From an uncultured Christensenella sp. (GTDB lineage Bacteria > Bacillota > Clostridia > Christensenellales > Borkfalkiaceae), in the NCBI GenBank assembly GCA_910577375.1, contig CAJTLT010000008.1:1-64000 (forward strand): 64,000 nucleotides of DNA, read 5' to 3'. Each line of letters begins with the position of its first letter. Positions within the stretch are counted from its first letter, which is position 1. Below, piece by piece: positions 1 to 6,145 of the stretch. The notes beneath the pieces are model-generated. The model saw only the letters and a program-made list of their open reading frames with translations, had not been told where the DNA came from and searched no databases. Both the position numbers and the translations under genes were made by a program.

Positions 1-80
1 TAGTTATATTTATACTTTTAGTTGCGCTAATCAAACTTGAATTAAATTTCAATTTATCGTTATAATCTTTAATAAAGTAT

Positions 81-121
81 AACGCCCTGTCTTCGCAAAC
101 GAAGACAGGGCGTTATTTTTT
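81..121. terminator. bidirectional intrinsic terminator
   Basis: A perfect 15-bp stem (81-95 with 100-114) closes a CAAA loop and is followed on the plus strand by a run of six T (116-121). It would end a plus-strand gene lying left of the window. The A-rich left flank lets it also serve the minus-strand gene that ends at 162. Confidence 0.85.
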
Positions 122-161
122 GCCCGCAAAGAAATCCATAAGTTATATGCGGTGATATTTT

Positions 162-542
162 TTAATTTTCAGCCGATAAGTATTTTGAGAGCGAGTATGT
201 AATGTCGCGGTTGGCGACGTTGGATATGGGCGCAAGCGGAAAGGAAATTGCGGAGTTTTGCCCTTGCGTATTTGCGGTTACCCCCTCACTATGGTCGAAA
301 TAAGCGCCTTCCGTATTGTTTTCCGCATTATCGGATTGCGACAGCCCGCCCGTAAGCCCGCGCACGGCGGTCAGCATTTGCGAGATTTCTTCCGCGCTTT
401 TGAGCGCTTCTTTTATTTCTTCCCCGCCGAACGTTTCCAGAACGGGCTTTACCTCTGAAATAAGGTTTTGCGCGTTGCCTTTTCCTCCGTATAACAACAG
501 TGCGAGAATAATTAGAAGTTGCATAAAAAAGTTCCCTTGCAT
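162..542 (-). CDS. small exported or membrane-anchored protein of unknown function
   Basis: 126 residues. The N-terminus is a hydrophobic stretch (residues about 5-20, FFMQLLIILALLLYGG) that looks like a signal peptide or a single anchor. The rest is hydrophilic: a helical segment rich in E and K (about 27-55), then an S/N/T-rich tail. No catalytic motif is visible. It is divergent from the gene at 575 across only about 32 bp, so the two probably share a promoter region and may act together. I do not recognise the family. A location at the membrane is inference from the hydrophobic N-terminus. Confidence 0.6.
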   Translation of the reverse strand: MQGNFFMQLLIILALLLYGGKGNAQNLISEVKPVLETFGGEEIKEALKSAEEISQMLTAVRGLTGGLSQSDNAENNTEGAYFDHSEGVTANTQGQNSAISFPLAPISNVANRDITYSLSKYLSAEN

Positions 543-574
543 ATTTTGATAATATCATTATATGCGGAGATTAT

Positions 575-868
575 ATGAAAGATTTTAAAAACTATTCCGA
601 CGAACAACCCGAAAAAAAGCCCGAAAGCAATTCCGCGGGCGCATATAACAACACAGTTGAGCTTGCAAAAGTGCTTACGAAAGCAATGAACGGCAAGAGC
701 GAAACGCAGATTTTACATACTATTCTTACGGAAGCCGAACGCGGTAAGCGCGAAGGCACGCTGACGAACGCAGACCTTGACAACTTTTACAACGCTCTTT
801 CTCCCCTTTTGGACGGAATGAAAAAGCGCAAGCTGAGAGAGGTTATAATGCGGCTTAAAAATATTTAA
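575..868 (+). CDS. conserved-looking small protein of unknown function
   Basis: 97 residues, highly charged. The first 25 residues are low-complexity and rich in E, K, P and S. From about residue 28 the sequence looks like a compact helical domain (VELAKVLTKAMNG...) ending in a basic helix (GMKKRKLREVIMRL). A GGAG ribosome site sits a few bases before the ATG. It is divergent from the gene at 542 and its 3' end overlaps the cysK 3' end by 14 bp, tail to tail. There is no membrane segment and no recognised motif. It may partner the anchored protein encoded next door, but that is inference from position only. Confidence 0.6.
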   Translation: MKDFKNYSDEQPEKKPESNSAGAYNNTVELAKVLTKAMNGKSETQILHTILTEAERGKREGTLTNADLDNFYNALSPLLDGMKKRKLREVIMRLKNI

Positions 869-1760
869 AGGCGCCGTCCGGGAAAACGGCGACTATATTT
901 GCACCGAAATTTTCGGGGCGGCGGGCAAGTTCGGTTGCGGCTTGCAGCGCCGCCCCCGACGATATGCCCGCGAACAAACCGTCGGTATGGGCGATTTCTT
1001 CCGCTTTGCGGACGGCGGATTCGTCGGAAACGGCGATTACACCCCCTATTATGCCGCGGTTAAGCGTTTTGGGCACAAATCCCGCGCCTATCCCCTGAAT
1101 TGCGTGCAGACCGCTTTTTCCTTTTGAAAGCACGGGCGAGCCTTCCGGTTCAACCGCGTAAATTTTTATTTTCGGATTCTTTTCTTTAAGATATTTGCCC
1201 GCTCCCGAAAGCGTTCCGCCCGTACCCGCTCCCGCCACGAACATATCGCAGTTACCGCGCGTATCGTTCCAGATTTCGGGGGCGGTAGTTTCGTAATGTG
1301 CGAGAGGATTGGCGGGGTTTTCAAACTGCCCCAAAATTATGCTGCCGCTTGTTTCTTTATGAATTTTAGCGGCTTTTTCAATTGCGCCAGCCATCCCTTT
1401 TTCCGGTTCGGTGAGCACCAGCTTTGCGCCGTAAAACTGCATTATTTTGCGGCGGGAAACGCTCATATTCGAGGGCATAGTTAGAATTACGCGCAAGCCC
1501 GCGGCTCTTCCGAACGCGGCGAGAGAGATGCCCGTATTCCCCGAGGTCGGTTCGATTACTGCCGAGCCGCTTTTAAGCGCGCCACTGGAAAAAGCCGCGT
1601 TCAGCATATACTTAACCGCTCTGTCTTTTGCCGAACCCGTGGGATTGAAATATTCGAGTTTGGCGAAAATTTTCGCCTTTAAATTGTTTGCTTTGCGGTA
1701 ATTTTCAAGCTCGAAAAGCGGGGTGTTCCCGACGAGCTGAGCGATATTGTTACAAATCAT
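855..1760 (-). CDS. cysK: cysteine synthase (O-acetylserine sulfhydrylase)
   Basis: About 301 residues, normal for a fold-type II PLP enzyme that makes cysteine from O-acetylserine and sulfide. The N-terminus VGNTPLFEL is typical. The PLP lysine is in PTGSAKDRAVKY, the substrate-carboxylate loop is TSGNTGISLA, and the phosphate-binding glycine loop is GAGTGGTLSG. A longer reading to 1802 is open, but the ATG at 1760 is preferred: it overlaps the stop of the upstream desulfurase gene as ATGA, a translational-coupling arrangement, and the family sequence begins there. The pairing with a cysteine desulfurase puts cysteine synthesis and sulfur mobilisation in one operon. Confidence 0.93.
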   Translation of the reverse strand: MICNNIAQLVGNTPLFELENYRKANNLKAKIFAKLEYFNPTGSAKDRAVKYMLNAAFSSGALKSGSAVIEPTSGNTGISLAAFGRAAGLRVILTMPSNMSVSRRKIMQFYGAKLVLTEPEKGMAGAIEKAAKIHKETSGSIILGQFENPANPLAHYETTAPEIWNDTRGNCDMFVAGAGTGGTLSGAGKYLKEKNPKIKIYAVEPEGSPVLSKGKSGLHAIQGIGAGFVPKTLNRGIIGGVIAVSDESAVRKAEEIAHTDGLFAGISSGAALQAATELARRPENFGANIVAVFPDGAFKYF

Positions 1761-2893
1761 TTTTGCGCAAGTTCCGAAACGGCTTTTATGAAAATTTCGC
1801 ATTCGTTCATAGAGTTGAACGCGCTTACCGAGGCGCGGACAAGCCCATCGCTTGCGAGGGCTTCGTGCATTTTCGGGGCGCAGTGCAAACCGCCGCGAAC
1901 GCAGATTGAGTACTCTTCCGAGAGGTTATAAGCCGCGACTTCGGACTGCATATTTTCCAGACCGAAGGCCACAATACCGTACGGATTGTGCTTGGAATAC
2001 AGTTTTAAGCCCTTAATTTTCACCAAACTATCACACAAAAATGCACACATTTGCTCTGTTTTTTGCATGTTTTTCAACATATTCTCTTTGAGATAAAGAG
2101 CCCCTTCACCCATTGAAATTATGGCGGGATAGGAAACCGTGCCGCTTTCGAGGGCGTCGGGATAGAAGTCCGGCATATTGAGATTTTGGCTTTCGCTGCC
2201 CGTTCCGCCGAAGAGCACGGGTGCGGGGTTGAACCTTTCGGAAAACAGCAGAGCGCCGCTGCCCTGTATGCCGAGCATACCTTTATGACCCGCAACGGCG
2301 AGCGCGTCTATTCCGCTTTCTTTCATATTTATTTCAACGTGACCGCAAGCCTGCGCGCCGTCGCAGATGAGCAGACAGTTTTCGGGAATGAGCGCGCGTA
2401 GTTTGTTTATATCGGGGGCGACGCCAGTTACGTTTGAGGCGAGCGTTATTATTACCGCGCGGGTTTTATTTGTTACGAACGAGGCGAGCGCGTTTAAATC
2501 TATTTCTCCGTTTACGTCCAGAGGGGCATAGAAAGATTTTACGCCTTTGCTTTTGAGATGTTCAAGCGGGCGCAAAACGGAGTTGTGTTCAGCGACGGTT
2601 GTTACCACTTCGTCCCCAGCTTTCAAAGTTCCGAGGATTGCGATATTGAGAGCTTCCGTGCAGTTTTTTGTGAAGATTACTCTGTCGTAGCTGTAGCCGC
2701 CGAAGAAATCGCACAAAAGCTTTCTGCATGCGTAAACTCTTTCGAGGCAGGCGAGCGAAAGTTTGTGGCCGCTGCGCCCAGGGTTGGCGCAGAATTCGAG
2801 AGCGGTTTTTGTTGCGGAAATTACTCCGTCCGGCTTAAAGCCGCCCGTTGCGGCGTTATCGAAATAAATAGGCAAAATTTTGTTCTCCGTCAT
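1757..2893 (-). CDS. cysteine desulfurase family protein (class V aminotransferase fold)
   Basis: 378 residues. The N-terminus YFDNAATGG is the usual start of SufS/CsdB-like enzymes. The PLP lysine is in AVAGHKGMLG and the persulfide-loop cysteine is in RGGLHCAPKMHE, so the enzyme should release sulfur (or selenium) from (seleno)cysteine as a protein-bound persulfide. It most resembles the desulfurase subgroup often linked with selenium or sulfur relay proteins (TIGR01977-like). That subgroup call is from memory of the motifs. The adjacent divergent gene encodes a DUF3343 protein, which supports a Se/S-delivery role. The downstream gene is cysK, coupled by ATGA. Confidence 0.85.
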   Translation of the reverse strand: MTENKILPIYFDNAATGGFKPDGVISATKTALEFCANPGRSGHKLSLACLERVYACRKLLCDFFGGYSYDRVIFTKNCTEALNIAILGTLKAGDEVVTTVAEHNSVLRPLEHLKSKGVKSFYAPLDVNGEIDLNALASFVTNKTRAVIITLASNVTGVAPDINKLRALIPENCLLICDGAQACGHVEINMKESGIDALAVAGHKGMLGIQGSGALLFSERFNPAPVLFGGTGSESQNLNMPDFYPDALESGTVSYPAIISMGEGALYLKENMLKNMQKTEQMCAFLCDSLVKIKGLKLYSKHNPYGIVAFGLENMQSEVAAYNLSEEYSICVRGGLHCAPKMHEALASDGLVRASVSAFNSMNECEIFIKAVSELAQK

Positions 2894-2932
2894 AATATAA
2901 TAATATATTTTTATACAGGGGAAGAAAATTTT

Positions 2933-3190
2933 ATGACAGATTTACTTGCCGTTTTCCGTTCGCGCGCGCAAGCGGCGGACTGCAATTCGCGGCTGAGAAT
3001 GAACGGCGTTCCGTCTAACCTTATCAACACCCCGAAAGAGGCGAATATCGGCTGCGGGCTTTCGGTTAAAATTCCGCAGAATATGGCGGCGAGGGCGAAA
3101 GCCCTGGTGCTTGGCGGAAGGTATTCGGCTTTTTACGGATTTTACACGGTGAAAACGGTTTACGGAAAAACCTTTTTCGGCAGGGAATGA
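2933..3190 (+). CDS. DUF3343 family protein, putative Se/S carrier-like
   Basis: 85 residues. The family signature is the short motif around PKEANIGCGLSV, where a conserved cysteine follows a P-[KR]-E segment. The protein is a small ferredoxin-like fold with no other catalytic feature. The ATG at 2933 follows AGGGGA by about 8 bases; the open frame extends further upstream inside the desulfurase gene, but that part has no family similarity. Divergent by 39 bp from the cysteine desulfurase gene, a pairing known for DUF3343 proteins and consistent with accepting persulfide or selenide. Function is inferred from family and context. Confidence 0.8.
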   Translation: MTDLLAVFRSRAQAADCNSRLRMNGVPSNLINTPKEANIGCGLSVKIPQNMAARAKALVLGGRYSAFYGFYTVKTVYGKTFFGRE

Positions 3191-3202
3191 GTTGGATTTT
3201 CG

Positions 3203-3231
3203 TTGATTTTGCACGGGGTTTATGATAAACT
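3203..3231 (+). promoter_or_regulatory. probable nth promoter, near-leaderless
   Basis: A TTGATT -35 (3203-3208) and a TAAACT -10 (3226-3231) are separated by 17 bp, with a TGA extended -10 element. The expected transcription start falls at about 3237-3238, on the nth ATG itself, and no Shine-Dalgarno is visible. Confidence 0.45.
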
Positions 3232-3237
3232 TTGGAT

Positions 3238-3870
3238 ATGGAACGCGAAAACATACAAAAGATTTTAGACGGACTTGCCGAGCTTTACCCGACCGCCTCC
3301 CCCGCCCTGCACTTTAAATCGCAATACGAGCTTCTGGTTGCGGTTATACTTTCCGCGCAATGCACCGACGAGAGAGTAAACAAAGTTACGGCAGTGCTTT
3401 TTAAAAAGTACAACACGCCGGAAAAGATGCTTACCCTTACGCAGGAAGAGCTTGAAAAGTATATATTTTCCTGCGGGTTTTACCACAACAAGGCGGCGCA
3501 TATTTTATCGGCTTCGCGCGATATTGTGGAAAAGTTCGGGGGCGAAGTGCCGCCGACTTTAGAAGAGCTGAGAACGCTTGCGGGCGTAGGGCAAAAGACG
3601 GCGAACGTGGTTTATGCCGTAGGTTTCGGCGGGGACGCAATTGCGGTTGACACGCACGTTTTCCGCGTTTCAAACAGACTGGGGATTGCAGAGGGCAAAA
3701 CTCCCGCCAAAGTTGAAGAGGGTTTATGCGCAGCAATACCCAAAGAGCTTTGGTCTAAGGCGCACCATTACATTATTTATCATGGGCGGCAGGTTTGCCA
3801 TTCCCAAAAGCCCGACTGCATAAACTGCACGTTAAAAGAAATGTGCAAATTCTATAACCGCATAAAATAA
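3238..3870 (+). CDS. nth: endonuclease III, DNA glycosylase/AP lyase
   Basis: 210 residues. It removes oxidised pyrimidines and nicks at abasic sites in base-excision repair. The helix-hairpin-helix with the catalytic lysine is TLAGVGQKTANVV. The catalytic aspartate is in VDTHVFRV. The C-terminal 4Fe-4S cluster ligands have the standard C-x6-C-x2-C-x5-C spacing (CHSQKPDCINCTLKEMC). The ATG at 3238 is preferred over a TTG two codons upstream. There is no Shine-Dalgarno, and a promoter is placed so that the transcript would begin about at the ATG. Followed by a strong terminator, so probably monocistronic. Confidence 0.95.
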   Translation: MERENIQKILDGLAELYPTASPALHFKSQYELLVAVILSAQCTDERVNKVTAVLFKKYNTPEKMLTLTQEELEKYIFSCGFYHNKAAHILSASRDIVEKFGGEVPPTLEELRTLAGVGQKTANVVYAVGFGGDAIAVDTHVFRVSNRLGIAEGKTPAKVEEGLCAAIPKELWSKAHHYIIYHGRQVCHSQKPDCINCTLKEMCKFYNRIK

Positions 3871-3898
3871 ACGAAATATAAAAATATATTTTACAAAA

Positions 3899-3936
3899 CA
3901 GCCGCCCCGCAAGATATTGCGGGGCGGCTGAATTTT
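3899..3936 (+). terminator. nth terminator
   Basis: A 12-bp stem CAGCCGCCCCGC/GCGGGGCGGCTG (3899-3910 with 3919-3930) with an 8-nt loop, followed by GAATTTT. Confidence 0.8.
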
Positions 3937-4044
3937 AATCTGATTTTTCGGATTTTAGTAAGATTAAAATTTCTTTTATCGATTTTCGATTTCCCAAAGT
4001 AATTATTAAAATATTATGTTATATTTTATGTGAGGTTATTAAAT

Positions 4045-4320
4045 ATGAATAAATCAATAATTTTGGAACTTACTACAAGCGGAAAATGTTATTTTGACGA
4101 CATTACCATGGCGGACAATGAAACTTATAACAAATGCCGTAACGAAACGAATGCGATGCTTGAACATTTTTGCAAGGATATGGGCAAAGAAGAAAGATTT
4201 GAAACTATATGCAAATTCGAGTTGGCGCAAGGCGGACTTGAGGCGGCGACTGCGGACGAGTATTTTAAGGAGGATTTCAGGTTGGGGCTTACCCTTGCCG
4301 CGCAAAACTTTTTAAAATAA
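4045..4320 (+). CDS. DUF6809-like small protein
   Basis: 91 residues. The pattern of a short N-terminal ILELTTSG segment, a central acidic helix and a C-terminal FRLGLTLAAQNF helix resembles DUF6809 proteins, which are common in Clostridia and have no known function. The ATG at 4045 has a GAGGT ribosome site 8 bases upstream. A start five codons earlier at 4030 has none. No signal peptide or membrane segment. It is followed within 15 bp by a terminator, so it is transcribed alone or with a leader between 3940 and 4045. The family call is by pattern and moderately sure. Confidence 0.65.
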   Translation: MNKSIILELTTSGKCYFDDITMADNETYNKCRNETNAMLEHFCKDMGKEERFETICKFELAQGGLEAATADEYFKEDFRLGLTLAAQNFLK

Positions 4321-4333
4321 GCAAAAAAAATAT

Positions 4334-4362
4334 AATCCCTTGCGCTTTTGCGCAAGGGATTT
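4334..4362. terminator. intrinsic terminator, bidirectional
   Basis: Perfect 12-bp stem AATCCCTTGCGC/GCGCAAGGGATT with a TTTT loop (4346-4349). It follows the DUF6809-like gene and, on the other strand, would stop transcripts that pass tuf. Confidence 0.75.
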
Positions 4363-4390
4363 CCTTCGAAATAAAATATTTAAAAGTTAA

Positions 4391-4514
4391 TTAAAATTTG
4401 AAGATACGAGCAAGACGAGGTGCGCGAGGAAACCCCGAGGGAGCGTACTGACGTACGTGACCGAGCGGGTTGCCGAAGCGCAACAACGTATTGCGAAGTA
4501 TATGCGAATTTTAA
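4391..4514 (+). ncRNA. candidate structured RNA: 124-nt hairpin with repeated tandem G-A loops
   Basis: The stretch folds end to end on the plus strand. Outer helix 4391-4400 with 4505-4514; then 4404-4407 with 4498-4501; 4410-4413 with 4491-4494; 4415-4417 with 4487-4489; 4420-4425 with 4478-4484 (one bulged A); 4428-4435 with 4467-4474; 4439-4440 with 4461-4462; and 4443-4448 with 4453-4458, capped by a UGAC tetraloop. The helices are separated by internal loops that pair GA with GA or GAA (4408, 4418, 4426, 4437 and 4441 sides). Sheared G-A pairs form only on the plus-strand RNA. It starts immediately beyond the tuf stop codon on the opposite strand. Class not identified; it could also be a palindromic repeat or an unusual tuf terminator. 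Confidence 0.6.
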
Positions 4515-4516
4515 AA

Positions 4517-5728
4517 TTAAAGAACTTTAACGATAGTGCCGGAACCAACCGTTCTGCCGCCTTCGCGGATAGCGAAACGGAGCTTTTCTTCAACAGCAAC
4601 GGGTTTGATGAGTTCTACGGAGATTTCTACGTTATCGCCGGGCATAACCATTTCTACGCCGGCAGGAAGGTCGATAGAACCGGTAACGTCGGTAGTTCTG
4701 ATGAAGAACTGAGGACGATAGTGGTTGAAGAAAGGAGTGTGACGGCCGCCTTCGTCTGCTTTAAGAACGTAAACCTGAGCGGTGAACTTGGTAGCAGTTT
4801 TAACGGAACCGGGTTTAGCAAGAACCTGACCCTTTTCGATACCCTTTCTGTCAATACCGCGGAGAAGTGCGCCTACGTTGAAGCCTGCGATAGCTTCGTC
4901 AACGCTCTTGTGGAACATTTCAAGACCGGTAATAACGGTAGCAACGGGTTTTTCGATAAGACCAACGATTTCAGCGGGGTCGCCTACGTGAGCGGTACCT
5001 CTTTCTACTCTGCCGGTTGCAACGGTACCACGACCGGAAATCGTGAATACGTCTTCTACGGGAAGGAGGAAGGGTTTAGCCGTGTCTCTTTCGGGGGTGG
5101 GGATGTAGCTATCGATAGTATCCATAAGCTTTAAGATGGGCTGAACTTCGGGGGATGCGAGAACTTCTGCATCGGGAGCGCCGGAGGAAGCCTTTTCCAA
5201 AGCTTTGAGAGCGGAACCTCTGATGATGGGGCAATCTTTGAAGCCCTGACCTTCAAGAGTATCGGAAATTTCCATTTCTACGAGTTCAAGAAGTTCGGGG
5301 TCGTCCATCTGGTCGCACTTGTTGAGGAATACGACGATATAAGGAACGCCTACCTGACGGGAAAGCAGGATGTGCTCTCTGGTCTGGGGCATGGGACCGT
5401 CGGTTGCAGCGACTACGAGGATAGCGCCGTCCATCTGAGCGGCACCCGTAATCATGTTTTTAACGTAGTCTGCGTGTCCGGGGCAGTCAACGTGAGCGTA
5501 GTGACGCTTGTCCGTCTGATATTCTACGTGCGCGGTGTTTATTGTTATACCACGAGCCTTCTCTTCGGGAGCTTTATCAATCTCGTCGTATCTCATTTTT
5601 TCCGCCTGACCTTTGCACGCCATTACCATAGTGATAGCTGCGGTCAGAGTGGTCTTGCCGTGGTCAACGTGGCCGATTGTGCCGATGTTAACGTGGGGCT
5701 TGCTGTTGTCGTACTTAGCCTTTGCCAT
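4517..5728 (-). CDS. tuf: translation elongation factor Tu
   Basis: 403 residues, full length. It delivers aminoacyl-tRNA to the ribosome as a GTP complex. The G1 loop GHVDHGKT is at residues 19-26. The switch-II DCPGHADYVKNM, NKCD and SAL motifs are all present, followed by the two beta-barrel domains. The ribosome site AGGAGA lies 9 bases before the ATG, and the context AGGAGAAACAAAAATGGC is identical before rpsP. It is the last gene of the rpsL-rpsG-fusA-tuf run but has its own strong promoter at 5845-5873 and a leader of about 110 nt, so it is probably transcribed both with fusA and alone. Confidence 0.99.
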   Translation of the reverse strand: MAKAKYDNSKPHVNIGTIGHVDHGKTTLTAAITMVMACKGQAEKMRYDEIDKAPEEKARGITINTAHVEYQTDKRHYAHVDCPGHADYVKNMITGAAQMDGAILVVAATDGPMPQTREHILLSRQVGVPYIVVFLNKCDQMDDPELLELVEMEISDTLEGQGFKDCPIIRGSALKALEKASSGAPDAEVLASPEVQPILKLMDTIDSYIPTPERDTAKPFLLPVEDVFTISGRGTVATGRVERGTAHVGDPAEIVGLIEKPVATVITGLEMFHKSVDEAIAGFNVGALLRGIDRKGIEKGQVLAKPGSVKTATKFTAQVYVLKADEGGRHTPFFNHYRPQFFIRTTDVTGSIDLPAGVEMVMPGDNVEISVELIKPVAVEEKLRFAIREGGRTVGSGTIVKVL

Positions 5729-5844
5729 TTTTGTTTCTCCTAAATTATATTTTTTTATAAAAATGATAACTTCCGCGCATTTTGCGCGTCGCAGCTATCT
5801 ATCATTATTGCTGCAATTTTCCGTATTTTCCATACGCTGCCTTT

Positions 5845-5873
5845 ATTATATATTAAAAATATGAAAAAGACAA
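5845..5873 (-). promoter_or_regulatory. tuf promoter
   Basis: On the minus strand, TTGTCT (5868-5873) and a perfect TATAAT (5845-5850) are spaced 17 bp. Transcription should begin near 5838, leaving a leader of about 110 nt that contains a GCGC/GCGC mini-hairpin. Confidence 0.75.
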
Positions 5874-6030
5874 TTAAAAAACGAGATATTTTTCAGTTTT
5901 TTTGTCGGTTGGGAACGGAACGGAAAGCCGTTTTATACAACTTCGGTTGCGGGTTTTTGCACCCGCGGACAAAGCTGCAAATTACTGTATTTTATTATTT
6001 TTCAGCAATGAATTCTGGAAAAATCTATTG

Positions 6031-6140
6031 CCGAAAAATTATATTACTTTTTCGGTTACGGATTTGTAAAAAATTTATGGGCTGCCGCTGTGTGCGCGGC
6101 AGTACATTATTCCGCGTAAATTTTTTACGTTACCGAAAAA
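6031..6140. repeat. fusA-tuf intergenic inverted repeats with alternative pairing
   Basis: The 417-bp fusA-tuf gap holds the tuf promoter and this element. TTTTTCGGTTACG (6048-6060) plus TAAAAAATTTA (6067-6077) pairs with 6117-6140, giving 24 bp with one mismatch and one 6-nt bulge. Inside lies a CTGCCGC/GCGGCAG hairpin (6082-6102). A second copy of CCGAAAAA at 6031-6038 can pair with 6048-6055 instead, so the two folds exclude each other. Read from fusA, this could be an attenuator or processing site before tuf. The role is inference. Confidence 0.6.
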
Positions 6141-6145
6141 CCGTA

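Noticed and set aside
4457..5134. Plus-strand open frame inside tuf
   Set aside because: Antisense shadow of tuf; its start would fall inside the hairpin element.
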